A model generated the notes under the pieces. That model made no database searches, was not told the DNA's origin, and worked only from the letters and a program-made list of their open reading frames with translations. DNA of 64,000 nt from Phycisphaerae bacterium (GTDB lineage Bacteria > Planctomycetota > Phycisphaerae > UBA1845 > UTPLA1). Location of the stretch: the NCBI GenBank assembly GCA_019636475.1, contig JAHBXN010000003.1, forward strand, positions 372,001 through 436,000. The letters are read 5' to 3'. Below are positions 1 to 8,035 of this stretch, in pieces. The position numbers were made by a program, and so were the translations under genes. Within the stretch, counting starts at the first letter, position 1. The number at the start of each line of letters is the position of its first letter.

Positions 1-1814
1 AAGGCCGTTGGAACCAGACCGGGATTTCGCGCGCCGTGGTACCGTTGATTGTCGCCGCTTTGGCAGTAGCGTTCATGGCGCCATCGGTCCATGCCGCGGA
101 GATGACGGTCGGAGTATCCACGAACGAATGTTCGCTTGAAGAAACGATCACGATTCAGGTTTCGGTCATCAACCCAACCCAGGCATCCACGCCGATTCCC
201 GACAACACACCGGACTTTCAGATTCGACTGTCACCCGGAATGGCGAACCCCGCGCGATCAAGCAACGTGACCATCATCAATGGCCAGATGGATTCGACGG
301 TCACGTACTTGTACACCTTTGAGGCCCGACCGCTTCGCGCGGGTCGATTGATGCTGCCCTCCTTCAAGCTCAATGACGCCGGCACGACACTTCAGACCGA
401 ACCGATCGCGGTTTCGGTCACCAAGCGCGCGAGTAACGCGGCGGACGCTGTTTTCTGTAAGATCGTCGTCCCGCGGCCGACAGCCTACATCGGTGAACCG
501 GTCAGCGTGAAGCTCGAAGTCTATGTGCGGCAGTATCAGCAGGAAGGGATACAGCCTTTCAATGCGCAGATGTCGTTAAATCTATCCCGATTCAATGTGT
601 CGCGATTCGGGGTCTTCACCGATGCACTGTCGAACTCCCCGAACTATCGAACAGTCAAACTACGTGACGAGCGCGGCATCCTCACTGATCACTTCGTGTT
701 CTCGTGGGAAACCACCATTTACCCAAGCAAGATCGGTCCATTCGATTTCGGAGACATATTGATCGGATGGTCTTATCCGACGTGGCTTCGGCGGGGATTC
801 ATGACCCTTGAACACGGACGGCCTGAGCGGCAGTTCCGCTTGCGGCCCACTATCCCGCCGTTCGAGATCAAGCCGCTACCCACAGATGGCCGCCCCGCCG
901 ACTTCAACGGTGCAATTGGACGATTCAATTTCACGACCACGGCCACGCCGGTCTCTGTTCCAGTCGGTGATCCGATTACCTTGACGATGACCGTTCGGGG
1001 CAGCGCCGCACTCGATCGAATCAGTCCCCCGCTGCTGGATCGAGTCGACGCGTTGACTGATCGATTCGAATTGTCCGGAGAAGCGCTGACCGGTGAGATG
1101 ACACAGGCATCCAAGTCATTCATCCAGACAATTCGCGCGCTGCGGACAGGCGTCACGGAAATCCCATCGCTACCGTTCAGCTACTTTGATCCGGAATCCG
1201 GCGCCTACGGTACCGCCTGGAGCGCCGCGATCCCGATTTCGGTTCGGCCCGCGGAGCGCGTCGCAATGCCTGACGGCGCAGCCGGCGGTAGCGCGCCGAC
1301 CATGACGCCACTCTCGGAAACCGCTTCCGGGCTGCGGGCAAACTACTCGAATCTTGATGGGCTGCTCGCTGACCAGTCCGGGCGCATCGGTGTCTTGCCG
1401 CTGGCGTTCGCCGCCGGAATGCCCGTGATCTACCTCGGGGCGCTCGTGATGGTTCGAAGATCGGATCGATATCGTTTGGATGCGGCGCTCGCACGACGTC
1501 GATCAGCACGCTCGAATGCATTCCGGTGTCTTGCGCGCGCTAAGAGCGATTCGAGTTCCGAGAAGGTCGCTCACGCTCTGATAAATTACATCGCTGATCG
1601 CATCAATCTTCCGGGCGCGGGATTAACACGCGTCGAGGCTGTCGATCAGCTCAAAACACGACTTGTCGAGAGCGAATTGATAACCGAAGCCGATCTTCTG
1701 CTTGAAGAACTGGAGATGATACGTTACGCAGGCGGGGTCACGAAGTCCGCGGCAAATGCCGCTGATCGGGCGCAACGCCTGATCGACGCACTGGAGAGAA
1801 TTGATCTGACATGA
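1..1814 (+). CDS. batD: BatD-like (oxygen-tolerance family) membrane protein, 5' end possibly outside window
   Basis: BatD-family protein of the Bat (Bacteroides aerotolerance) type, probably exported and anchored by one C-terminal membrane segment. A GTG at 36 would give 592 residues starting with a hydrophobic signal (cleavage near VHA-AE). The same frame stays open to the window edge and the residues before the GTG (ending ISRA) contain an arginine, which a signal peptide needs, so the true start may lie upstream. A second frame from base 1 stops at 48 and could be the end of an overlapping upstream gene. Beta-rich repeated domains fill roughly residues 25-440; a membrane segment lies near 450-472, followed by a cytoplasmic helical tail. 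The stop overlaps the next ATG (ATGA, 1811-1814), so the two are coupled. In other genomes BatD sits with MoxR and von Willebrand proteins, which would be upstream. The precise role of the family is not known. Confidence 0.8.
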   Translation, partial: GRWNQTGISRAVVPLIVAALAVAFMAPSVHAAEMTVGVSTNECSLEETITIQVSVINPTQASTPIPDNTPDFQIRLSPGMANPARSSNVTIINGQMDSTVTYLYTFEARPLRAGRLMLPSFKLNDAGTTLQTEPIAVSVTKRASNAADAVFCKIVVPRPTAYIGEPVSVKLEVYVRQYQQEGIQPFNAQMSLNLSRFNVSRFGVFTDALSNSPNYRTVKLRDERGILTDHFVFSWETTIYPSKIGPFDFGDILIGWSYPTWLRRGFMTLEHGRPERQFRLRPTIPPFEIKPLPTDGRPADFNGAIGRFNFTTTATPVSVPVGDPITLTMTVRGSAALDRISPPLLDRVDALTDRFELSGEALTGEMTQASKSFIQTIRALRTGVTEIPSLPFSYFDPESGAYGTAWSAAIPISVRPAERVAMPDGAAGGSAPTMTPLSETASGLRANYSNLDGLLADQSGRIGVLPLAFAAGMPVIYLGALVMVRRSDRYRLDAALARRRSARSNAFRCLARAKSDSSSEKVAHALINYIADRINLPGAGLTRVEAVDQLKTRLVESELITEADLLLEELEMIRYAGGVTKSAANAADRAQRLIDALERIDLT

Positions 1815-2662
1815 TACATCTTCTGGCCTGCGTCATCTCGTTTTTCGCATTTTTCGAGCCGGCGAAGCCGTCGGTCGGCGCGCCGGATTCAACGATTGCC
1901 GCCGTGGGACTGGATCGCCGCGCGATGCTCCAGGACGCATTGAGGATGTTCGATCAGGCACTCACCTTCAAGGATCCTCATGGCGAAGATGCACGGAAGC
2001 TGTTTCAAGCCGCGTTGAACAGCTTCCTCTCAGTCGAACAATCGGGCATCAGAAACGGTCGACTCTACTTCAACATCGCTAATACCTACATGCGACTGAA
2101 CGATCTTGGACAAGCCATCGTTAACTATCGACGTGCGCTGCGGCTCGTGCCCGGCGACCCGGATGTTCGACGAAATCTTGCCTATGCTCGCAGCCTTTGC
2201 GAAGTACACATCGAGCCCCGTGCGACCACGGCGGTTCTTCAGACGCTGCTGTTCTGGCACCACGACACCTCACCGAAGGCGAGATCCAGTGTCGCATTTG
2301 CGGCATATACCCTTTTCTGGGTCTTGATGCTACTGATGCTGCGACCCCGCCGACGCGTGCCCGCGATGATCGCGACAACTGTCGTGATGGGACTGATCGC
2401 GGTCGCGGCGGGAATCAGTGCGGTCGTCGACGCGGGTGCCACGGGGCAGATGACGGAGGGCGTCGTGACGGCGAACGCCGCAACAATGCGCGCCGGCAAC
2501 GGCGAAGCCTATGACCCGATGCTTGATCATCAGCTTCCGCCGGGAGTCGAGTTTCGAATTCTGGAGTCGCTCCCCAGCGGCACGGGCGAATACTGGCATC
2601 ACGTCGAATTGCCGGACGGCAAGGACGGCTGGCTCCGCGCGGATCAGACTACCATAATCTAA
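1811..2662 (+). CDS. TPR-SH3 membrane protein, BatE-like
   Basis: 283 residues. An N-terminal hydrophobic segment (1-16) is followed by TPR helices (about 75-130, with the pattern YFNIANTYMRLND and AIVNYRRALRL), two adjacent membrane segments (about 158-178 and 184-207) and a bacterial SH3-like domain (about 215-280, ending DGWLRAD). This order matches the BatE-type partner that follows BatD in Bat operons. TPRs normally hold protein partners and SH3b domains bind peptide or cell wall; which face which side of the membrane cannot be settled here. The start overlaps the batD stop by ATGA, indicating translational coupling. Confidence 0.8.
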   Translation: MIHLLACVISFFAFFEPAKPSVGAPDSTIAAVGLDRRAMLQDALRMFDQALTFKDPHGEDARKLFQAALNSFLSVEQSGIRNGRLYFNIANTYMRLNDLGQAIVNYRRALRLVPGDPDVRRNLAYARSLCEVHIEPRATTAVLQTLLFWHHDTSPKARSSVAFAAYTLFWVLMLLMLRPRRRVPAMIATTVVMGLIAVAAGISAVVDAGATGQMTEGVVTANAATMRAGNGEAYDPMLDHQLPPGVEFRILESLPSGTGEYWHHVELPDGKDGWLRADQTTII

Positions 2663-2785
2663 TCCGGCTCGATCACCTTGATCGATCGTTGCGGTCCGCC
2701 GGGTTGATGCAGCCCGAGGGACATCGACGTGTGCGTTGAAGAACGGCTTAAACGAGCCGGTGCCGCCAATTGAGCTGGAATCCGG

Positions 2786-3451
2786 TTGAATGTGCTCATT
2801 GGAATGACACTCGTCGGTCTGAATGCGGGCTGTAAATCCAAGCAGCGCGACTTCGATCTATTGAGCAAATGGATGACCGGCACTTGCTCAAGCTCCGAGC
2901 AGCATCAAGTCGATCCCGAGAACTACTTCGAAATCCGACTGCACATCTCGCGCATCTGGCCCGAACGACGCGATGGGCGATGGTTCTATGTCGAGCAGGC
3001 GATGACAGCAAGTGCCGATCGACCCTATCGACAGCGAATCTACAGACTCACCATGGGCAGGAATGCGACGTTTGAAAGCGATATCCACGAGTTGCCAGGC
3101 GATCCACTGCAATATGCCGGAGCGTGGCGCTCGCCGGCGCTGCTCGATGGGCTCTCCGTCGATGCCCCGATCCCGCGTCCGGGACGCAAAGTTGTCCTGA
3201 AGCGCACGCCCGAAGGTGCCTTCCGCGGAAGCACCATCGACGACGGATGCAAGTCTGATTTTCGCGGTGCCGCTTATGTCACCTCGAAGGCAGTCATCTT
3301 GGCGGACCGCCTGGTCGCCTGGGACCGCGGTTACGACGCCGAAGGCAAACAGACCTGGGCGCGACCCATGGTGGATACGTTTTCAAACGGCAGCCCGCCG
3401 CGAAATAGCCCAAGCGATCTCGAGAACCGGCAGACAAATCGGGGAACCTGA
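2786..3451 (+). CDS. CpcT/CpeT-family (DUF1001) putative lipoprotein
   Basis: 221 residues matching the CpcT/CpeT chromophore-lyase fold family. Family hallmarks seen are LSKWMTG near the N-terminus, FEIRLHISRIWP, WFYVEQAM, PYRQRIYRLT, a GC(K/D)-type turn at DDGCKSDFRGAAYVTS, and WDRGYDAEGKQTW. In cyanobacteria such proteins attach phycocyanobilin to phycobiliproteins; no phycobiliprotein is expected here, so the substrate is unknown and may be another hydrophobic ligand. The first residues end in LNAGC, a plausible lipobox, but the signal is short and lacks positive charge. The TTG at 2786 follows an in-frame stop; GTG 2792 and ATG 2804 are alternatives. It stands alone between the Bat genes and catalase. 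Confidence 0.8.
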   Translation: MNVLIGMTLVGLNAGCKSKQRDFDLLSKWMTGTCSSSEQHQVDPENYFEIRLHISRIWPERRDGRWFYVEQAMTASADRPYRQRIYRLTMGRNATFESDIHELPGDPLQYAGAWRSPALLDGLSVDAPIPRPGRKVVLKRTPEGAFRGSTIDDGCKSDFRGAAYVTSKAVILADRLVAWDRGYDAEGKQTWARPMVDTFSNGSPPRNSPSDLENRQTNRGT

Positions 3452-3706
3452 CCGGTGAAGTCCGATTATCGCCGCTGACAGGCCCTCTGTCCTGCTCTCC
3501 AACTATGCGAGCGACCACGATGCCGCCGCCTATTCGCCAATCTATACTCCTCCAATAGGTTGCCAGTCCGTGACGATCGGCGTCTCAGACGACCTCTTCG
3601 CGGCACCTCGAATGCAACTCAGTCATAAGCGGACACGTCAGACGAACGGTCCTGGCACATACATTATTCATGTCGAACAGACCTGTAACTTTGGAGAATC
3701 TGAATC

Positions 3707-5194
3707 ATGGCAAAGAAACCCCCAACCCTAACCACCAATGACGGCGCGCCGATCGGCGAGCAACAGGCGCTGACGGCCGGCCCGCGTGGGCCGTTGCTCA
3801 TGCAGGATGTACAACTGCTCGAACAAATGCAGCATTTCAATCGCGAACGCATCCCCGAGCGCGTTGTGCACGCCAAAGGCTCCGGCGCATACGGAACCTT
3901 CACCGTCACCCACGACGTTACCAAATACACCAAAGCAGCGTTCCTGAACAAGGTGAACAAGAAAACGGAAATGTTCGCTCGATTCAGTACTGTCGCGGGC
4001 GAACGCGGCGCGGCCGACGCCGAACGCGACGTGCGAGGATTCGCGCTTAAGTTCTACACCGAGGAAGGCAATTGGGACATGACCGGCAACAACACGCCGG
4101 TGTTCTTCGTTCGCGATCCGTACAAGTTTCAGATGTTCATTCATACGCAAAAGCGGGACCCGAAGACCAACATGCGGTGCATGGATATGCAGTGGGACTT
4201 CTGGTCGCTGTGTCCGGAATCGCTGCATCAGGTAACGATTCTGTTCAGCGACCGCGGCATCCCCGCGGGATATCGATTCATGAACGGATACGGCAGCCAT
4301 ACCTATTCGCTCATCAACGGAAAGAACGAACGCATCTGGTGCAAGTTTCACTTCAAGTCCCAACAGGGCATCAAGAACTACATGGATGATGAGGCGGCGG
4401 CGATCATCGGTCACGACAGGGAATCCCACCAGCGCGATCTGTTCGAGGCCATTGAGCGCGGCGAATTTCCGAAATGGAAGATGTATATTCAAGTCATGAC
4501 GCAGGGACAGGCCGAGAAGTTTCGCTGGAATCCGTTCGACCTGACCAAGGTCTGGCCGCACAGTGAATACCCGCTGATGGAGGTCGGTGTGTTCGAGCTG
4601 AACAGGAATCCGGAGAACTACTTTGCGGAGGTGGAACAGTCGGCATTCAATCCCAGCTCGCTCGTCCCAGGAATCGGCGCCAGCCCCGACAAGATGCTTC
4701 AGGCCCGGCTCATGAGCTATGCCGATACCCATCTTCACCGCATCGGAGTGAACTACCGTGAACTGCCGGTGAACAAGCCTCGCTGTCCCGTCAACAACTA
4801 CATGCGTGACGGTGCCATGTCTTCGGCACAAAACTTTGGCGGGCGTCCGAATTACTGGCCGAACAGCCGAGAAGGCTCGCCGATGCCGAGCGCGCAATTC
4901 AAGGATCCTGCCTGGCAACTCGGTGAGGTTGTCGTCGATCGATTCGACTCGACGAAGGACCACGACGATTTCACTCAGGTCGGAAATCTGTATCGCCTGT
5001 TTGACGACGCCCATCGCGATCGCTTGACGACGCGCATCGCCGGCGTTCTGCGACAGGCCCGTCTGGAGGTACAGGAACGACAGCTTCCGCACTTCTTCGC
5101 GGCCGACCCGGACTACGGACGCCGTGTCGCGGAGAAACTGGGGCTGGCTGCGAAGAAGTACTCGGGCGCCCAACCGGCGGTGACAAGATCCTGA
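3707..5194 (+). CDS. katA: Heme catalase (clade 3 type, small subunit)
   Basis: 495 residues; breaks down hydrogen peroxide to water and oxygen. Typical motifs are visible: FNRERIPERVVHAKG with the distal histidine, the distal asparagine in GNNTPVFFVRDP, and the proximal heme-ligand tyrosine in RLMSYADTHLHRIG. Length is right for a small-subunit catalase, and there is no C-terminal flavodoxin-like domain. The start has TTGGAGAA about 11 bases upstream. No signal peptide, so cytoplasmic. The C-terminus is slightly longer than the core and Ala/Gln-rich. A hairpin at 5278-5309 probably ends the transcript. No OxyR or PerR gene is adjacent, and I could not pick out a confident regulator site. Confidence 0.97.
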   Translation: MAKKPPTLTTNDGAPIGEQQALTAGPRGPLLMQDVQLLEQMQHFNRERIPERVVHAKGSGAYGTFTVTHDVTKYTKAAFLNKVNKKTEMFARFSTVAGERGAADAERDVRGFALKFYTEEGNWDMTGNNTPVFFVRDPYKFQMFIHTQKRDPKTNMRCMDMQWDFWSLCPESLHQVTILFSDRGIPAGYRFMNGYGSHTYSLINGKNERIWCKFHFKSQQGIKNYMDDEAAAIIGHDRESHQRDLFEAIERGEFPKWKMYIQVMTQGQAEKFRWNPFDLTKVWPHSEYPLMEVGVFELNRNPENYFAEVEQSAFNPSSLVPGIGASPDKMLQARLMSYADTHLHRIGVNYRELPVNKPRCPVNNYMRDGAMSSAQNFGGRPNYWPNSREGSPMPSAQFKDPAWQLGEVVVDRFDSTKDHDDFTQVGNLYRLFDDAHRDRLTTRIAGVLRQARLEVQERQLPHFFAADPDYGRRVAEKLGLAAKKYSGAQPAVTRS

Positions 5195-5277
5195 TTCGCC
5201 AAGCGCAAAGTTACTATGAAGCCGGGTTCGTGAATCATCAACCGCGCTCATGCCATGTGTCCACGCTGCGATCAAAC

Positions 5278-5315
5278 GAAGGCCTGCGGTTGGCGCGCCG
5301 CGGGCCTTCTTCCTG
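5278..5315 (+). terminator. Probable terminator after katA
   Basis: A 12-bp stem (5278-5289 with 5298-5309, one G-T pair) and an 8-base loop, followed by TTCCT. It lies 83 bases after the catalase stop, with only a short T run, so it could be partly Rho-dependent. It also argues against the upstream start of the next open frame, which would run through it. Confidence 0.55.
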
Positions 5316-5471
5316 TCCGGTGACGAAGCGTTAAAAACGCCGAGTGGTGCCGCCGTTTCTTCATACGGACCGGTGGTATTCCATCAAGATGGGCCGTACA
5401 ATACAGGTGTATTGGTCGTTGGTCGTTTACGCTGGTCGCTCGCCATCCCAAATCGGTCGAAGAGGTGCCCC

Positions 5472-6044
5472 TTGACGACTCAATCCACAACTGACGGAAC
5501 CAATCAGCCTTCCATTCCCGATTCGAATAATCCTCGAGACCCCGTCGCACGATCCGTTCGCCCGCTGTCCGGCCCGTTTGGGCTGCTCATCTCGATCGCG
5601 TTACTCAGCAGCGCGGGCTATCTGGCCTGGCGCACTTTCTCGAATCCTCCGCAGGAAGCGCCCGACACGGTCCCCGTCATGTACATCTGCAGCGAGACGG
5701 GCAAGACCTTCGCGCATGTGCGCCGATCTGGCGAGCCATCGCCCGTTCTCTCACCCTTTTCGAAGAAGAACACCGGTTACCCTGCCGAAAAGTGCTATTG
5801 GACCAAGGACGGGAAGATAAAGGACACTCCGACCTACGTTCTCCTCAACGAACAGGCCGGTAAGCCGGGGCCGACCAAGTGCCCCGATTGCGGCCGCTTG
5901 GTCGTGCCACACAATCCGCGGCCGCGCCGCTCGGACGGGGGTAAAATCCTGGTCCCGAGTTCGAGTCCCGGCGACCGCGGGATGGAGAGCATTCCCGCCG
6001 ACAGCTCCGAGGGCGCATCTCAGAACCCATCAAAACCTGAATAA
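5472..6044 (+). CDS. Small membrane-anchored protein with C-terminal zinc-ribbon-like CPDC motif
   Basis: 190 residues from a TTG start chosen because GAGGTG lies 6 bases upstream; the open frame extends upstream to 5250 but there crosses the katA terminator. A Ser/Pro-rich cytoplasmic N-terminus (about 38 residues) precedes one membrane segment (about 40-58), then an extracytoplasmic domain with VMYICSETGKTF and, near 138-142, KCPDCGRLV. The first cysteine and the later CPDC could together bind metal. The tail is Pro/Ser/Gly-rich. I recognise no family beyond its resemblance to small planctomycetal envelope proteins, and make no functional call. Confidence 0.7.
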   Translation: MTTQSTTDGTNQPSIPDSNNPRDPVARSVRPLSGPFGLLISIALLSSAGYLAWRTFSNPPQEAPDTVPVMYICSETGKTFAHVRRSGEPSPVLSPFSKKNTGYPAEKCYWTKDGKIKDTPTYVLLNEQAGKPGPTKCPDCGRLVVPHNPRPRRSDGGKILVPSSSPGDRGMESIPADSSEGASQNPSKPE

Positions 6045-6110
6045 CCGCTAACCAGAACCGGATCGATCGACACCGCTGAGAGGATTTTCGCGGGAGATTC
6101 GTCTAATTCC

Positions 6111-6137
6111 AGCGGAGTCCCACGGGGGACTCCCCGC
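6111..6137. terminator. Inverted repeat after the 5472-6044 gene
   Basis: AGCGGAGTCCC and its near-complement (GGGACT then CCCCGCT, a two-base bulge) around a 4-base loop. It has no T run, so it may be a weak or Rho-assisted terminator. It separates the small membrane protein gene from the ABC transporter promoter. Confidence 0.35.
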
Positions 6138-6183
6138 TATCTGCGAGCTTCGTCACGACTTCGTCACGAGGGTCAAGACAGGG

Positions 6184-6212
6184 TTGACGAACAATGCGGG
6201 TTGTATTAGATA
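6184..6212 (+). promoter_or_regulatory. Candidate sigma-70 promoter of the Gld-like ABC operon
   Basis: TTGACG (6184-6189), 17-base spacer, TAGATA (6207-6212). The start of transcription would fall near 6219, giving a 5' leader of about 130 bases before the ATPase gene at 6351. The -35 is near perfect, the -10 only moderate. Confidence 0.45.
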
Positions 6213-6350
6213 CTGCGAAGTTCGATTGTAAGTGTATTGCTGGCTACAGCTTGCGGTCCAAAACACGCCTCCGGGATGGGCCGGGTGACGGATTCGCCGT
6301 CATGACTGGGAACGCCATAGTACTTTGGAAGGCATTGTCGAGATTCGACC

Positions 6351-7319
6351 ATGATCAAAGTGAAGAATCTCACCAAGATGTATGGTGACCGCCGGGCGGT
6401 CAACAACATTTCATTTCACATTGAAGAGGGCGAGATCGTCGGCTTCCTCGGGCCAAACGGCGCTGGGAAAACGACGACCCTGCGCATTCTGACGTGCTAC
6501 ATGCCGGCCACACACGGCACCGCGTCGGTCGCGGGATTCGATGTTTTCCGGAATTCGATGGAGGTCCGCCGTGTCATCGGCTATCTGCCCGAGAGCACGC
6601 CGCTCGATGTACAGATGCGCGTACGCGAATACCTTAACTTCCGCGGGAAGATTCGCGGAATGGACCGAGCCTCGCGCGACGCAGGCATTCGGCGGGTAGC
6701 GGACCTTTGCTGGCTTGGCGATTTTATCAATCGACCGATCCACCAGCTTTCGAAAGGCATGAAGCAGCGCGTGGGACTCGCCGACGCCCTGCTGCACGAT
6801 CCGAAGGTGCTCATTCTGGACGAACCGACTGTCGGCCTCGACCCGACCCAGATCCGCGAGACGCGCAATCTGATTCACGAACTCGCCAAGCGGCATACCG
6901 TCCTGCTCTCGAGTCACATTCTCCCGGAAGTTGAAGCCACCTGCGAACGAACGATCATCATCGCAGGAGGCTCGATTGTCGCATCCGGCTCGCCCGAAGA
7001 ACTGAAGGCCCGAATTCGGGAGGGATCGCGTCTGATTGCCGAAATTGCCGGGAGGCCCGACGAACTCGAGCCGGCGATCTCGAAAATTCGCGGCGTCAAG
7101 AAGGTGGACTGCACCACCGAGAATGCCTGGAGCCGGTTAATGGTGGAAACCAGCAAAGACGCCGACCCCCGTGAAGATATCTTCAAACTGGCGCGTGAGA
7201 AAAACTGGAGCCTCCGCGAGCTGCGCCTCGAGCAAGGCAGCCTCGAGGAATTCTTCGTACGAATCACGGCCGAACAAATGTCCAAGCAGCGTCCAAGCAA
7301 TCGGGAGGTGCATGAATGA
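6351..7319 (+). CDS. ABC transporter ATP-binding protein, GldA-like
   Basis: 322-residue ATPase with all expected motifs: Walker A GPNGAGKTT (about 37-45), signature LSKGMKQR, Walker B LILDEPTVGLDP, and switch histidine in SSH. A C-terminal extension of about 90 residues follows the nucleotide-binding domain, as in GldA and drug-export ATPases. It heads an operon with an ABC-2 permease and a GldG-like protein. In Bacteroidetes GldA/F/G form a transporter needed in some species for gliding; planctomycetes generally carry the set without gliding, so the cargo is unknown. The stop overlaps the permease start by ATGA. Confidence 0.92.
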   Translation: MIKVKNLTKMYGDRRAVNNISFHIEEGEIVGFLGPNGAGKTTTLRILTCYMPATHGTASVAGFDVFRNSMEVRRVIGYLPESTPLDVQMRVREYLNFRGKIRGMDRASRDAGIRRVADLCWLGDFINRPIHQLSKGMKQRVGLADALLHDPKVLILDEPTVGLDPTQIRETRNLIHELAKRHTVLLSSHILPEVEATCERTIIIAGGSIVASGSPEELKARIREGSRLIAEIAGRPDELEPAISKIRGVKKVDCTTENAWSRLMVETSKDADPREDIFKLAREKNWSLRELRLEQGSLEEFFVRITAEQMSKQRPSNREVHE

Positions 7320-8035
7320 TCGCTCGTGTGGTCGCACTGACCCAGCGAGAATTATCGGCGACATTTCTCTCGCCGGTTGCCTACATTGTCGCCACGGTCT
7401 TCCTCGTGGCTTCAGGCTACCTGTTCATGTCCAACACGCTGATCGACGGCGGCGAGGCTTCGATGCGTTTCATGCTCGACAGCATGGCCTGGCTGCTCAT
7501 CTTCGCCATTCCCATGTTGACGATGCGACTCATCGCAGACGAATTCGCGACCGGCACGATTGAAACACTCATGACAGCGCCGATCAGCGACGTGGAAGTC
7601 GTACTCGGAAAGTTTCTCGGCGTATTTGCCTTCTATCTCACCCTGCTCGCGTCGACAGTCGTTCACGTCTGGTTGTTGTCACGTTACGGCCAGCAGGATG
7701 TCATCGCCCTGCTCTATGGCTATCTTGGCATGATCCTGCTGGGCGCGATGTACATTTCCGTCGGACTTCTGGCAAGTGCGGTGACCCGATACCAGCTTGT
7801 CGCCGCGATTGTCGGAACGGCCGTTTTAGCGCTGCTGACGATTCTGATTGACACCTTCGCGTCGCTGGAGGGCGGCCAGTGGAGGCTCGTACTGAGCCAT
7901 GTGAACGTGCTGTTCCATTTCCAGAATTTCAGCAAAGGCATATTTGACACGAAGGATCTCGTGTTTTTCATCACTGGCACCGGGCTTTTCCTATTCCTCA
8001 CGGTCAAGGTATTGGAGTCGCGTCGATGGCGGTGA
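7316..8035 (+). CDS. ABC-2 type permease, GldF-like
   Basis: 239 residues with six predicted membrane segments (near 20-40, 57-75, 100-125, 135-160, 165-185, 210-230). It begins with the cytoplasmic helix found in ABC-2 permeases (VALTQRELSATFLSPVAYIV) and contains DEFATGTIETLMTAPIS, a motif region shared by GldF and related subunits. It pairs with the ATPase before it (ATGA overlap) and overlaps the next gene by 10 bases, so the three are made together. Confidence 0.9.
   Translation: MIARVVALTQRELSATFLSPVAYIVATVFLVASGYLFMSNTLIDGGEASMRFMLDSMAWLLIFAIPMLTMRLIADEFATGTIETLMTAPISDVEVVLGKFLGVFAFYLTLLASTVVHVWLLSRYGQQDVIALLYGYLGMILLGAMYISVGLLASAVTRYQLVAAIVGTAVLALLTILIDTFASLEGGQWRLVLSHVNVLFHFQNFSKGIFDTKDLVFFITGTGLFLFLTVKVLESRRWR

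Noticed and set aside
3728-5275. 515-codon open frame antisense to the catalase gene
   Set aside because: It mirrors the codon bias of katA; composition is not protein-like and no motif or ribosome site supports it.
5250-5471. Longer start for the small membrane protein gene
   Set aside because: The extension runs through the katA terminator and lacks a ribosome site; TTG 5472 has one.
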